Below the pieces are notes generated by a model, which made no database searches, was not told where the DNA came from, and worked only from the letters and a program-made list of their open reading frames with translations. 64,000 nt of DNA from Halosegnis rubeus (GTDB lineage: Archaea; Halobacteriota; Halobacteria; Halobacteriales; Haloarculaceae), in the NCBI RefSeq assembly GCF_009184545.1, contig NZ_QJOW01000001.1:310001-374000 (forward strand), in the 5' to 3' direction. A program made the position numbers and the translations under genes. Positions 24,121 through 33,120 of this stretch are shown here, one piece after another (position 1 is the stretch's first letter; every line of letters starts with the position of its first letter).

Positions 24121-24318
24121 TCAGGCGAGGATATCGCTGACGCGGCGTGGCTCACCCGACAGCGACGGGTCCGACTCCACCAGCTTCAACACCTCGTGGT
24201 CGGTCACCTCCGGATACTCCTTCTGGGTCGCGTCCTCGATGAGCGTCTTCTCCAATCGGAACTCCGTCCCCTCGTACACCACGTCGACACCCTGTTCGTC
24301 GAAGGAGAGAATCGTCAT
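24121..24318 (-). CDS. DUF5800-like small protein
   Basis: A 65-residue acidic soluble protein: MTILSFDEQGVDVVYEGTEF, then RLEKTLIEDATQKEYPEVTD and LSGEPRRVSDILA. It matches the haloarchaea-only family I recall as DUF5800, of unknown function. No motif for catalysis or DNA binding is visible. It is divergent from the bactofilin-like gene and about 40 bases from the 45-residue membrane protein gene on the same strand, with which it may share a message. Confidence 0.78.
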   Translation of the reverse strand: MTILSFDEQGVDVVYEGTEFRLEKTLIEDATQKEYPEVTDHEVLKLVESDPSLSGEPRRVSDILA

Positions 24319-24421
24319 ATCTCCCGTACTCCGTGCGCGAGCAAAAGCCGCACGCTCTGGGGTGTCGTACGCCCGTCTGACGCCCCGGAGGGATTATGTG
24401 TCGGCATATCCAGACACAGAT

Positions 24422-25546
24422 ATGTCACTCCGGTCCGACCCGCTGGACCGACTCGCGATTCCCGACGGCACCCACGTCGAAGAACACGATCTCGTCGCCG
24501 ACGGCGACATCATCGTCGGCGGGCAGTCGACCGTCGAGTTCGGCGTCCGCGGCCAGAACGTCGTCGCCGGCGAGCGCGTCAAGTTCGGCGGCGACATCGA
24601 GGCCGACGGCGACTGTCGACTCGACATGTGGTGTGACGTTGACGGCAACGTTCTCGTCGGCGAGGACGCCTACCTCGGTGAGCGTGTCCACATCGCCGGC
24701 CAGTTGATGGTCTCTGGCGATATCGACATTGGCGACGACGTGGATATCGAGGAGGGGTTCGAAGCCAATGGTTGGATCGTCATCCGCAACCCCGTACCGA
24801 CCGTCGTCTTCCTGTTCATCTATCTCGCCCAACTCCTGCGACTCGGCGAAGAGGCGGCCGCCGAGGAGGTGTTCGAGACGCTTGACGCCGAACGGGAGGC
24901 TGACCCCGTCCTCATTCCGCGCTCGTCGCACGTCTCCGACGACGCGTGGCGCGTCTCCACGCCCGCGAGCGTCGGCTCGAACTGCCGGCTCCACGGCAAT
25001 ATCCGCGCGACCGAGCTCGATATCGGTGCCGACACCGAGCTGTTCGGGAGCCTCCGCGCGAAATCCGACATCACTATCGGCGCGAACACCGCCGTCCACG
25101 GCGACGTGACGACTCGCGGTGGCACGGTCACCATCAGCCCCGGCGTCCACATCCGCGGCGACGTGGCCTGTGAGCACCTCGAACTCGACGACCGTGCCAC
25201 TATCGACGGGACCCTCCGTGCCCGCGGCGAGATTCAGGTCGTCAGTAGCGACGTTCCGGTCACCGACACCGATGCCGACGTAGAGTCGGCCATCGTCCGC
25301 GTTACGGACGAGGAGACGCACGGCGATGCTGGCGGGGAGTCCGACGCCGAGCCCAGCGTCGAGTCGGCTGTCGTCGAGGTCGAACAGGCGGTTCGACGGG
25401 TCGCGGAGGATGAGACGGACAACACTGGCGAGCGGGAGACGACCGAGACGGTCGCAATCCCCGACGCCGAGGAGACGGCGGACTCGGAGGAGGGCCACAG
25501 CGACGACGGTCTCGCCGGGGCGCTCGCCGAAGCAGAAAAGCGGTAG
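24422..25546 (+). CDS. Bactofilin/halofilin-like polymer-forming cytoskeletal protein
   Basis: A 374-residue protein built from short repeats typical of a right-handed beta-helix. The first block (residues 20-120) reads DGDIIVGGQSTVEFGVRGQN and GDIDIGDDVDIEEGFEANGW; the second (190-270) NIRATELDIGADTELFGSL, DVTTRGGTVTISPGVHIRG, ERLELDD-type rungs. Between them are about 60 residues with a hydrophobic stretch (PTVVFLFIYLAQLLRL) that may bind membrane or break the helix. The last 100 residues are acidic and low-complexity. Bactofilins assemble into filaments; archaeal relatives have been termed halofilins. Start is ATG 24422. Confidence 0.8.
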   Translation: MSLRSDPLDRLAIPDGTHVEEHDLVADGDIIVGGQSTVEFGVRGQNVVAGERVKFGGDIEADGDCRLDMWCDVDGNVLVGEDAYLGERVHIAGQLMVSGDIDIGDDVDIEEGFEANGWIVIRNPVPTVVFLFIYLAQLLRLGEEAAAEEVFETLDAEREADPVLIPRSSHVSDDAWRVSTPASVGSNCRLHGNIRATELDIGADTELFGSLRAKSDITIGANTAVHGDVTTRGGTVTISPGVHIRGDVACEHLELDDRATIDGTLRARGEIQVVSSDVPVTDTDADVESAIVRVTDEETHGDAGGESDAEPSVESAVVEVEQAVRRVAEDETDNTGERETTETVAIPDAEETADSEEGHSDDGLAGALAEAEKR

Positions 25547-25576
25547 GCCCTTCTATCGCCCCCCGATACCGGGCGT

Positions 25577-26761
25577 ATGCTCTCGGTCGCGCTCGCCGGC
25601 AAGCCCAACGCCGGTAAATCGACGTTTTACAAGGCCGCGACGATGGCCGACGTGGACATCGGAAACTACCCGTTCACGACCATCGACCCGAATCGCGGCG
25701 TCACGCACGTCCGGACGGAGTGTCCGTGTCTCGACCGCGAGAAGCGGTGTGGCAACGAGAACTGCCACGACGGGAAACGCTACGTCCCGGTCGAACTGCT
25801 CGACGTGGCCGGTCTCGTCCCCGGGGCCCACGAGGGGAAGGGTCTCGGCAATCAGTTCCTCGACGCGCTCTCGAACGCCGACGTGATACTGAACGTCGTG
25901 GACGCGTCGGGCGGGACGAACGCCGAGGGTGAACCGGTCGAGACGGGCAGTTACGACCCCACGAACGACGTCGAGTTCATCGAACGCGAAATGGACCTCT
26001 GGATTGCGGGCATCCTCACGGACAACTGGGAGACGGTCACCCGGCAATCTCGTTCGCCCGACTTCGATATCGACGACGCGTTGACCGAGGTGCTTACCGG
26101 TGTCGGCGGGACGGCCGCGAGCGTCGCCCGCGTCCTCCGAAGTGTCGAGTACCCCGCCGCGCCGCAGGCGTGGGAAGACGATGACCGCGAGCGGTTGGCC
26201 GAGGCGTTTCGCCGCGAGACAAAGCCGATCGTCGTCGTCGCTAACAAGGCCGATATCGCGCCGGCGGAGAACATCGAAGCGCTTCGCGAGGCGGCGAGCG
26301 GTCCCGTCGTCCCCTGCACTGCGGAGGGTGAACTCGCGCTCCGGACCGCTGGGGAAGCTGGCGTCATCGACTACGACCCCGGCGACGCCGACTTCGAGAT
26401 TCGCGGCGACGTGTCCGAGGCGCAAGCCGACGGACTCGATCAGATTCGCGAGGTGATGACTCAGTTCGGTGGGACGGGCGTGCAGGCTGCCCTGGACACC
26501 GCAGTCTATGACCATCTCGACCAGATTACTGCCTACCCCGTCCAAAACGAAACGCGCTGGACCGACGGACAGGGCAACACGCTCCCGGACGCCTTCCTCC
26601 TCGATACCGGTGCGACGCCGAAGGATCTCGCGTACGCCGTTCACTCGGATATCGGCGACGGTTACCTCCACGCGGTCGACGCCCGCGCGGACCGCCGCGT
26701 CGGCGAGGACCACGAACTCACCGAGGGTGACGTGGTGAAAATCGTCTCGACCGCGAGCTAG
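25577..26761 (+). CDS. ychF: Redox-regulated ATPase YchF (OLA1 family)
   Basis: A 394-residue P-loop ATPase of the OBG family. Walker A is GKPNAGKST at residues 8-16, G2/G3 positions are seen in YPFTTIDPN and DVAGLVPGAHEGKGLGNQF, and the fourth motif is NKADIAP near 222. The middle part is a coiled-coil-like insert, and the C-terminal 70 residues (DAFLLDTGATPKDLAYAVHS) form a TGS domain. The archaeal/eukaryotic form is a ribosome-associated ATPase involved in stress responses. The stop TAG overlaps the convergent aminotransferase gene by four bases. Confidence 0.93.
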   Translation: MLSVALAGKPNAGKSTFYKAATMADVDIGNYPFTTIDPNRGVTHVRTECPCLDREKRCGNENCHDGKRYVPVELLDVAGLVPGAHEGKGLGNQFLDALSNADVILNVVDASGGTNAEGEPVETGSYDPTNDVEFIEREMDLWIAGILTDNWETVTRQSRSPDFDIDDALTEVLTGVGGTAASVARVLRSVEYPAAPQAWEDDDRERLAEAFRRETKPIVVVANKADIAPAENIEALREAASGPVVPCTAEGELALRTAGEAGVIDYDPGDADFEIRGDVSEAQADGLDQIREVMTQFGGTGVQAALDTAVYDHLDQITAYPVQNETRWTDGQGNTLPDAFLLDTGATPKDLAYAVHSDIGDGYLHAVDARADRRVGEDHELTEGDVVKIVSTAS

Positions 26762-27873
26762 CTGACGCGTTCGGTCGCCGCCCGCATCGCGTCGAGCGCT
26801 TCTTTCAGCGTCTCCACGTCGACAGCATACGAGATACGCGCATGGCCAGCGCCGTGGTCGCCGAACGCCTCACCGGGGACGACCACGACGCCCTCGTCGA
26901 TGACGGCGTCGACCCACCCCTCGGGGACGCGTGGCATCGCGTAGAACGCACCCTGTGGCGTCGGTGTCTCCAATCCCATGTCGGCGAGCCCGTCGAGCAA
27001 CACGTCACGGCGCTCGTGGAAGGCGTCGCGCATCTCGGTCACCACGTCCTGTGGGCCAGAGAGCGCGGCTTCGGCGGCGTACTGTGCCGGGGCCGACGCG
27101 CAAGCCTGCACGTACTGGTGGACCCGGAGCATGCGCTCGATGCGATCGGTGGTCGAGGTGACCCACCCGAGCCGCCAGCCGGTCATCGAGTAGGTCTTCG
27201 AGCAGGCGTTCACGACGGCGACGTTCTCGCCGAACTCCATCGGCGAGCGGTGTTCGCCCTCGAAGATAATCCGTTCGTACACCTCGTCGGAGAGACAGAG
27301 CACGTCGTGTTCGTCGGCGATGCGGGCGAATTCGCGCATATCTTCGGGCGACTGGACCGTCCCCGTCGGATTCGCCGGTGAGTTGACGACGAACACGGCC
27401 GTGTCGTCGGTAATCGCCTCCTCGACGGCTGCGGGGTCGAGGGTGAGGTCGTCGCGTAAGGCGACGGGCTTTGGGGTGCCGCCCGCGAGCTTCGCCAGAG
27501 CGTCGTAGGCGACGAAGCCGGGGTCCGGGAAGATGACCTCCTCGCCCTCGTTCACGTGGGCCTCCATCGCGAGGTGGAGCGCCTCGCTCCCGCCGGCGGT
27601 CGCGATAACGTCGTTCGGGTCCACGTCGAGGTCGTTATCGCGAGCGTGTTTCTGCGCGACAGCCTCACGCAGCCCGATGGTCCCCTTGTTTGAGGTATAG
27701 GCGTCCACCTCCCCGGCCTCGATGGCCTCGATTGCGCCGCGGCGGGCGTGTGCCGGCGTCGGGAAATCAGGCTGGCCCAAGCCGAGGTTGATTGCGTCGT
27801 CGCTCGCAGCCTCGAACACCTCGCGAATCCCCGAGATGGAAATCGCCTCCACCCGGTCGGAAAAGCGTGACAT
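26758..27873 (-). CDS. PLP-dependent aminotransferase, class I (AspC-like)
   Basis: A 371-residue fold-type I aminotransferase. The substrate/PLP regions are LGLGQPDFPTPAHARRGAIE at the N-terminus, NSPANPTG with the conserved Asn near 165, and the PLP lysine in NACSKTYSMTGWRLGWV (about residue 230). RISYAVDVETL at the C-terminus holds the carboxylate-binding Arg. It is one of two related aminotransferases in the window (the other begins at 52494). The exact amino-acid pair is not predictable; aspartate or aromatic amino acids are likely. Confidence 0.9.
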   Translation of the reverse strand: MSRFSDRVEAISISGIREVFEAASDDAINLGLGQPDFPTPAHARRGAIEAIEAGEVDAYTSNKGTIGLREAVAQKHARDNDLDVDPNDVIATAGGSEALHLAMEAHVNEGEEVIFPDPGFVAYDALAKLAGGTPKPVALRDDLTLDPAAVEEAITDDTAVFVVNSPANPTGTVQSPEDMREFARIADEHDVLCLSDEVYERIIFEGEHRSPMEFGENVAVVNACSKTYSMTGWRLGWVTSTTDRIERMLRVHQYVQACASAPAQYAAEAALSGPQDVVTEMRDAFHERRDVLLDGLADMGLETPTPQGAFYAMPRVPEGWVDAVIDEGVVVVPGEAFGDHGAGHARISYAVDVETLKEALDAMRAATERVS

Positions 27874-28214
27874 ACCGGAGCAAGCGACCGGACCGGATTA
27901 ACGGTTCCCGTTAGCCTGCGAGTGGCGTCTACAAGCAACTCGCCGACCGCATCGTCGTGAGGACGCCAGGACCGTAAAGCAGTTAGTGGAGGTGGACCTC
28001 GACCGGCCGCGCTCGCGCACCAGCCAGGCGTTCACCGAGTATCAGGGACGAGTTCGCGAGCTCATCCGCGAGTGAGCCTGTTCGAACACAGCGCCAGTCG
28101 AACACCGTTCTCGGAGGCGGTCCGTGCGGTGTCGTCGTGGATCTCGTCGGCGGGCAGATTCGCGGCGTTGCGACGTGTCCCCGCTCGGGCGTCGTGCGGG
28201 ACGTAAGGTCGCCG
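27874..28214. other. Gene-free or decayed coding stretch
   Basis: No intact gene is seen. In the plus direction 27965-28075 reads as a short coding-like tail, EDARTVKQLVEVDLDRPRSR followed by TSQAFTEYQGRVRELIRE and a TGA, without a start; the previous 30 bases continue it in another frame (YKQLADRIVV). A GTG overlapping the TGA could start a further 44-codon frame (SLFEHSASRTPFSEAV..). This has the look of gene debris. Nothing else is evident. Confidence 0.25.
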
Positions 28215-28358
28215 TCAGTCGTCGCGTTCGCGCTTGAGCTCGTCGACGTAGCTGCGGAGTTTGCGGAGTGTGGCGTCGGGATTGGCGTACCCCTCGTCGT
28301 ACTCTTCGAAGGCGCGGTCGGCTTTCCGGACGAACTGGTCGATAGCGTCGTCGCTCAT
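28215..28358 (-). CDS. 47-residue acidic coiled-coil-like protein
   Basis: From ATG 28358, MSDDAIDQFVRKADRAFEEY, then DEGYANPDATLRKLRSYVDE and LKRERDD. One or two amphipathic helices, no cysteine, no known motif. Its start codon overlaps the stop of the PAC2-like gene by one base (TAATG), so it is translated after that gene in one operon. Haloarchaeal genomes often carry such a small gene beside PAC2 homologues; its function is unknown. Confidence 0.7.
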   Translation of the reverse strand: MSDDAIDQFVRKADRAFEEYDEGYANPDATLRKLRSYVDELKRERDD

Positions 28359-29092
28359 TACTGGAACCCCCGGATGGCCGTCGCCTTAGTCGACTCGTCG
28401 TCGCCCTCGTGGACCTGCTGGGCGAGCCGTTCGCGGGCGGCGCGAATCTCTTCTGCCCGCTCGACGAGCGTTTCCGTCTCGATTTCGATGTCGACGAGCG
28501 GCTCGATGGCGCGGGTGATGACCGTGCGTGCCGCCTCGGGGTCGGGGAACTGCACCTCGCTTTGGGCGATGAGCGCGACGCCGTCGAGGTCGCGCTTGTT
28601 TGCGGCGTGGACGAGCGCGCCCGTCGGCCCGGAGATGAGACCACCCTGCTCCGGCGGCGTCACGTCCGTGTCGGCCAGCCGGTCGGTGCCGTCGCCGGTC
28701 GCGATGCCGTAGACGCCCGGCACCTCGCCTTTCTCCTCGGGAAGTCCGGAGAGGAACACCGGAAAGACGGATTCGGATTCGAGCCAGCCGACGAGACAGC
28801 CGGTGAACGCAGACGCCTGCGAGGGAGAGACGGGCACGTCAGATTGGAGCACGAGCAGGTCGCGGTCGTCGTCCCCGTAGATGCGTACCGGCGGCATCGT
28901 CTCCATCGACTCGCCCCGGTAGACCGACACCTGCGGCAGCCCGTCACAGTAACAGGAGCCGAGCCACTCCATGTCGAGCTCCTCGACGAGGTGGTCGGCG
29001 GTGATCTTACCGACCAGCCCCGCGCCGGGAAGTCCCTCGATGAGCGTCGGCTCGTCGAACGTCGCGTCGGCGTGTATCTCGACTTCTGCCAT
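28358..29092 (-). CDS. PAC2-family proteasome assembly chaperone-like protein
   Basis: A 244-residue protein of the PAC2 (DUF75) family. It starts MAEVEIHADATFDEPTLIEG, with LPGAGLVGKITADHLVEELD (the family's glycine-rich helix start), and has VPGVYGIATGDG and GLISGPTGALVHAANKRDLD, a conserved strand-helix with the SGPTG/A signature. C-terminal 40 residues are a helical tail. Relatives chaperone proteasome assembly; archaeal forms are predicted to do the same. Start ATG 29092 is about 25 bases after a TATA-like TATAAATA on the minus strand. Confidence 0.87.
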   Translation of the reverse strand: MAEVEIHADATFDEPTLIEGLPGAGLVGKITADHLVEELDMEWLGSCYCDGLPQVSVYRGESMETMPPVRIYGDDDRDLLVLQSDVPVSPSQASAFTGCLVGWLESESVFPVFLSGLPEEKGEVPGVYGIATGDGTDRLADTDVTPPEQGGLISGPTGALVHAANKRDLDGVALIAQSEVQFPDPEAARTVITRAIEPLVDIEIETETLVERAEEIRAARERLAQQVHEGDDESTKATAIRGFQ

Positions 29093-29115
29093 GGCCGGCG
29101 TTCGGCGCGGTCGTG

Positions 29116-29123
29116 TATAAATA
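29116..29123 (-). promoter_or_regulatory. TATA box of the PAC2-like gene (leaderless)
   Basis: TATTTATA on the minus strand, centred about 27 bases before the ATG at 29092. The neighbouring plus-strand gene starting at 29177 has its own TTCATAAG at 29149-29156, about 25 bases before its GTG, so two divergent leaderless promoters are packed in 84 bases. Confidence 0.55.
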
Positions 29124-29176
29124 CTCCACACCGCGGTTCAATACGTTCATAAGTCAGGCGCGAGCAGTCTGGCATA

Positions 29177-29887
29177 GTGAAGGGAGCCGAGTGGTACCAG
29201 GCCGACGACGTTGCCGAGGAGTACGACGACAAGCGATTCTCCCGGGGCGGACAGCTCATCGACGAGCGGGAGCGGGAGGCCGTGCTCCGCGCGCTCGCCC
29301 CGCTTGAGGGGAAGAAGGTGCTCGAAGTCGCCTGCGGGACGGGTCGGTTCACTGCGATGCTCGCGGAGGCCGGAGCCGACATCATCGGCGTGGACATTTC
29401 CGCGGCGATGCTCCAGCAGGGCCGCCAGCGCGCTCGCGAACTCGGCGTCGAAGATCACCTCCAGTTCATGCGCGGCGACGCCGCTCGCCTCCCGTTCCCC
29501 GACGACCACTTCGACGCCGTCTTCGGGATGCGGTTTTTCCATCTCGCGGACACGCCGGCGTCGTTCCTCGGCGAGATGGCCCGCGTCTCGAACTCGCAGG
29601 TGTTTTTCGACACGTTCAAACGCGGCTCCACGCGCTCCATCTACAACTGGCTGCTCCCGATGGGGTCGCGACTCTACAGCGACGAGGAGGTGTCCCGACT
29701 GCTCTCCGGTGCGGGACTCAGCCTCGCCGGCTCGGAACACGACTTCGTCGCGCCGTACGGCTTCTATCGTCAGGTGCCGAACGCGCTCGCAAAGCCCGTC
29801 CGCAGGCTCGACAAGGCCGTCGGCGAGACGCCGCTCGGTCGTCCCCTCGCCTCCGTCTCGTACTGGAACGCCACCGTCTCGGAGTGA
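29177..29887 (+). CDS. Class I SAM-dependent methyltransferase
   Basis: A 236-residue Rossmann methyltransferase. Motif I is LEVACGTGRF (residues about 49-58), followed by GVDISAAMLQQGRQRARELG for the acidic loop that contacts SAM, then GDAARLPFPDDHFDAVFGMR (motifs II/III). The C-terminal third covers YNWLLPMGSRLYSDEEVSRL and PYGFYRQVPNALAKPVRRL. The general class methylates small molecules or lipids; the substrate is not known. Start is GTG 29177. It is followed 46 bases later by the glycosyltransferase gene on the same strand. Confidence 0.85.
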   Translation: MKGAEWYQADDVAEEYDDKRFSRGGQLIDEREREAVLRALAPLEGKKVLEVACGTGRFTAMLAEAGADIIGVDISAAMLQQGRQRARELGVEDHLQFMRGDAARLPFPDDHFDAVFGMRFFHLADTPASFLGEMARVSNSQVFFDTFKRGSTRSIYNWLLPMGSRLYSDEEVSRLLSGAGLSLAGSEHDFVAPYGFYRQVPNALAKPVRRLDKAVGETPLGRPLASVSYWNATVSE

Positions 29888-29933
29888 GAGGCGACACCGG
29901 CGCGCTTTTGTCGGTTCGTCTCGCAAGCCGGGT

Positions 29934-30851
29934 ATGAAGCTCTCGGTCGTCGTGCCGACGCTCAACAGCCGCGACCAGCTCGCGGCCTGTCTCGGCGCGC
30001 TTTCTGCCGCCGACCCGACCGAGTGTCTCGTCGTCAACGGTCCCTCTGCTGACGGCACCTCCGGAATGTGTCGTGAACGCGACGACGTAGACGTGCTCGT
30101 CGAAATCGACGCCCGGAACGTCAACGTCGCCCGCAACGCCGGCATCCAGCTCGCCCGGGGAGACGCCGTCGCCTTCGTCTCACACGACCTCACCGTCGAT
30201 GCCGGCTGGACCGACGCCGTTGAGCGCGGTCTCGCCGACGCCGTAGCCACGACCGGTCCGGTCCACGCGCCCGACGAGCCGGCTTCGGACGGTCCCGAGT
30301 CTCGGACCATCGGCGGCCGACAGGTCACCTACCTCGACGGCGGGAACGCGGCCTTCTCCCGGGACGTGCTCACCGAACTCGACGGCTTCGACGAGTCGCT
30401 CGACGTAGGCGGGGCACGCGATATCGCACACCGGCTCGCCGCCATCGAGGAGTCCGTCCACTGGGAGCCGTCGATGACCGCGACCAGGCGCAGCGACACC
30501 GCGATACAGCCGTCCGTCCTCGCCGACGGCGGCGACGGCCCGAACTGGCAGTGGCGCTACCGGTCGCTCACCTACCGCCTCGTCAAAAACTACGGTCTCC
30601 GGCCGACGGTCGCCTATCGAGTCGCTCGCCACGCGGTCGCAGACGGTGCCGGTGCCGCACGCGACGTGCTCGGCGGCGAAGGGACGCCCTCGCGGTGGGC
30701 CGGCAACGGCCGTGATGTGTTCACCGGGACGCTCGGCGGGTTAACGAAGGGCGTTCGCGCCCGACTGGGCGACCGGACGCCTCGCCGAAACCCGAACGGA
30801 CTCTCCGCGCGTGCCGACCGCGCCGTCGCCGTCCACGACAGACGCGACTGA
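29934..30851 (+). CDS. Family 2 glycosyltransferase
   Basis: A 305-residue GT-A protein beginning MKLSVVVPTLNSRDQLAACL. ECLVVNGPSADGTS replaces the usual V-D-N/D-x-S-x-D/T motif, and DARNVNVARNAGIQLARGDA and AFVSHDLTVDAGW give the second aspartate area; GGNAAFSRDVLTELDGFDE and SLDVGGARDIAHRLA are the acceptor-side segments. Possible products include glycans of the S-layer glycoprotein or glycolipids, but nothing specifies which. The gene is in an operon-like position after the methyltransferase. No transmembrane helix is visible. Confidence 0.8.
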   Translation: MKLSVVVPTLNSRDQLAACLGALSAADPTECLVVNGPSADGTSGMCRERDDVDVLVEIDARNVNVARNAGIQLARGDAVAFVSHDLTVDAGWTDAVERGLADAVATTGPVHAPDEPASDGPESRTIGGRQVTYLDGGNAAFSRDVLTELDGFDESLDVGGARDIAHRLAAIEESVHWEPSMTATRRSDTAIQPSVLADGGDGPNWQWRYRSLTYRLVKNYGLRPTVAYRVARHAVADGAGAARDVLGGEGTPSRWAGNGRDVFTGTLGGLTKGVRARLGDRTPRRNPNGLSARADRAVAVHDRRD

Positions 30852-30909
30852 CGTGGGGCGTGTTCACACGCCTCCCGTCTGGCGGTTCACTCCGCGCCGG
30901 AGCGAAGTA

Positions 30910-30917
30910 TTTATATA
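30910..30917 (+). promoter_or_regulatory. TATA box of the thermosome gene
   Basis: TTTATATA, preceded by a purine-rich BRE-like CGAAG, is centred about 25 bases before the ATG at 30939 (a second in-frame ATG is at 30945). The distance points to a leaderless or nearly leaderless message. In haloarchaea cct genes are heat-induced through such promoters. Confidence 0.65.
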
Positions 30918-30938
30918 GAACTGCAGACCACATATCAG

Positions 30939-32528
30939 ATGATTATGGCTCAACAGCAACAGCGCGCGATGGGCGGACAGCCCATGTTCATTCTCTCCGA
31001 GGACGCAGAGCGAACCCGCGGCGAGGACGCGCAGTCGTCGAACATTCAGGCCGGAAAAGCCGTCGCCGAGACGGTCCGCACGACGCTCGGTCCCCGCGGG
31101 ATGGACAAGATGCTCGTCTCCGACTCCGGGGACGTCGTCATCACGAACGACGGGGCGACCATCCTCGAGAAGATGGATATCGAGCACCCCGCGGCTCAGA
31201 TGATCGTCGAGGTCGCCTCTACACAGGAGGAAGAGGTCGGCGACGGCACGACGACTGCGTCCGTGCTCGCCGGCCAACTGCTCGCACAGGCCGAAGACCT
31301 GCTCGACGACGACGTACACCCGACGACAATCGTCGAGGGGTACCACGCCGCGAGCCAGCTCGCGCTCGACGCCATCGACGACCTCGTCCTCGACGAGGAA
31401 CTCGACGACGACCTGCTCCAGTCGGTCGCCGCCTCTTCCATGACCGGCAAGGGAACGGGTGACATCAACGCCGGCGCGCTGGCCGAGACCGTCGTCGCCG
31501 CCGTCCGCCACGCCGAGACCGGCGACGGCATCGCGCGCAACGACATCGCGCTCCGCACCCAGACGGGTGCCGGCGCGTCCGCGACCGAACTCGTCGAGGG
31601 CGTCATCACCGAGGAGGAGCCGGCACACGCCGCGATGCCTCGTTCTGTCGAAGCCGCCAACGTCGCCGTCCTCGACCTGGACCTCGACTTACAGGAGGCC
31701 AACATCGACGCCGAGTACAACGTCACCGACGTGAGCCAGCTCGAGCAGGCGCTCGACGCCGAAGAGGAGGAACTCGCTGGCTACGCGGACACGCTCGTCG
31801 ACGCCGGCGTCGACGTGGCGTTCGTCACGGGCGACATCGCCGACCGCGTCGCCTCCGTCCTTGGCAAAGAGGACGTGCTCGCCGTCGAGAGCGTCTCCGA
31901 CGACGACGCCTCTGCTATCGCCCGCGCGACGGGGTCGACCACGGTCGGCTCGCTGCAGGACCTCGAATCGGCTGACCTCGGCCACGCCGACTCCATCCAC
32001 GTCGAGAGCTACGGCGGCGACGACCTCACGTTCGTCGAGGGCGGCGAGAACGCCGAGACCGTCACGCTGTTCGTGCGCGGCGGAACCGAGCACGTCGCCG
32101 ACGAACTCGAACGCGCGCTCAACGACGCGCTCGACGTCGTCATCGCGGCGCTCACCGAGGGCGGCGTCGTTCCCGGTGCCGGCGCGACCGAAATCGCCAT
32201 CGCCGACGCCGTCCGCTCCGGCGCGACCTCCGTCGAGGGGCGCAAGCAGCTGGCCGTCGAGGCCTTCGCCGATGCGGTCGACGTGCTCCCGCGCACGCTC
32301 GCCGAGAACACGGGACTCGACCCCATCGACGCGCTTGTGGACCTGCGCAACCGCCACGACAGCGAGGGCGTCGCGGGCCTCATCTCCGAGGGTCAGTCCG
32401 GCAACGTCGGCGACCCCGTCGACGCCGGCGTCCTCGACCCCGCGGCCGTCAAGCGCGAGGCCGCGGAGTCCGCCACCGAGGCCGCGACGATGATCGCCCG
32501 CATCGACGACGTCATCTCGTCGAGCTAA
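30939..32528 (+). CDS. Thermosome (group II chaperonin) subunit, Cct3-like
   Basis: A 529-residue subunit of the double-ring ATP-driven folding chamber of the cytosol. The apical and ATPase motifs are clear: [39 protein letters not shown] and [15 protein letters not shown] (the catalytic Asp), then [18 protein letters not shown] and a final [11 protein letters not shown]. It ends at DDVISSS, without the Gly-Gly-Met-rich acidic tail carried by the Cct1/Cct2-type subunits; length and tail match the third (Cct3) type. ATG 30939 and 30945 are both possible. TATA box 22-29 bases upstream. Confidence 0.93.
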   Translation: MIMAQQQQRAMGGQPMFILSEDAERTRGEDAQSSNIQAGKAVAETVRTTLGPRGMDKMLVSDSGDVVITNDGATILEKMDIEHPAAQMIVEVASTQEEEVGDGTTTASVLAGQLLAQAEDLLDDDVHPTTIVEGYHAASQLALDAIDDLVLDEELDDDLLQSVAASSMTGKGTGDINAGALAETVVAAVRHAETGDGIARNDIALRTQTGAGASATELVEGVITEEEPAHAAMPRSVEAANVAVLDLDLDLQEANIDAEYNVTDVSQLEQALDAEEEELAGYADTLVDAGVDVAFVTGDIADRVASVLGKEDVLAVESVSDDDASAIARATGSTTVGSLQDLESADLGHADSIHVESYGGDDLTFVEGGENAETVTLFVRGGTEHVADELERALNDALDVVIAALTEGGVVPGAGATEIAIADAVRSGATSVEGRKQLAVEAFADAVDVLPRTLAENTGLDPIDALVDLRNRHDSEGVAGLISEGQSGNVGDPVDAGVLDPAAVKREAAESATEAATMIARIDDVISSS

Positions 32529-32618
32529 CGACGCAGTTCCCGGCTCCTCGCTTTTCTATTATCGCCGATAGCCACGGCGCTCGCCCACACTCAAGTTCGT
32601 CCCCCGCGAGGGTCGCGT

Positions 32619-33080
32619 ATGGACATCGACGCCCTCGAGCACGAACAGCACATGAAGCGGGCACTCGAACTGGCGCGGGAAGCCGGCGAGCGCGGCGACG
32701 AGCCGTTCGGCTCCGTGCTCGTCCGCGACGGGGAAATCGTCATGGAGGAACGCAACGCCGTCAACTCCGCCGACGACATCTGTCGGCATCCGGAGTTGAC
32801 CCTGGCGCGGCGGGCCGCGAGTGAGTTCACCTGCGAGCAGTGCCGTGAGACGGTCATGTACACGAGCACGGAGCCGTGTGCGATGTGTTCGGGCGGAATC
32901 TACATCGCGAAGCTCGGCGGCGTTGTCTACTCCGTGTCTGCAGAGCGGGCCGGCGAGGTGGCGAACAACGACCTCGTGGTGCCGTCGGCCGACATCTTCG
33001 AGCGCGGCAGCGCCGCGGTTCCGGTCGTGGGTCCCGTCCTCCCGGACGCGGGCGAACAGATTCACACCGAGTGGTGGTAG
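32619..33080 (+). CDS. Nucleoside/nucleotide deaminase, zinc-dependent (CMP/dCMP type)
   Basis: A 153-residue deaminase. The zinc/catalytic motif is HPELTLARRA (H-x-E with Pro between; common forms are HAE) near residue 58, and the two cysteine ligands are in TSTEPCAMCSGG near residue 90. The N-terminal FGSVLVRDGEIVMEERNAVN forms strand 1-2. Family members act on guanine, cytosine, cytidine or tRNA adenosine; the specific substrate is uncertain. Start is ATG 32619. A haloarchaea-typical variant with acidic character. Confidence 0.85.
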   Translation: MDIDALEHEQHMKRALELAREAGERGDEPFGSVLVRDGEIVMEERNAVNSADDICRHPELTLARRAASEFTCEQCRETVMYTSTEPCAMCSGGIYIAKLGGVVYSVSAERAGEVANNDLVVPSADIFERGSAAVPVVGPVLPDAGEQIHTEWW

Positions 33081-33120
33081 AGACGCAAGCTTTCTGCCGC
33101 GCCGGAGCGACAACTCGAGC

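Noticed and set aside
23746-24140. Plus-strand frames between pan and the bactofilin-like gene
   Set aside because: Proline/histidine-rich and without motif; the stretch is better explained by palindromes, a possible RNA and the minus-strand 45-residue gene.
30939-30947. Choice of thermosome start at the second ATG (30945)
   Set aside because: Not rejected outright: the TATA spacing suits the first ATG slightly better, so 30939 is listed and 30945 is mentioned.
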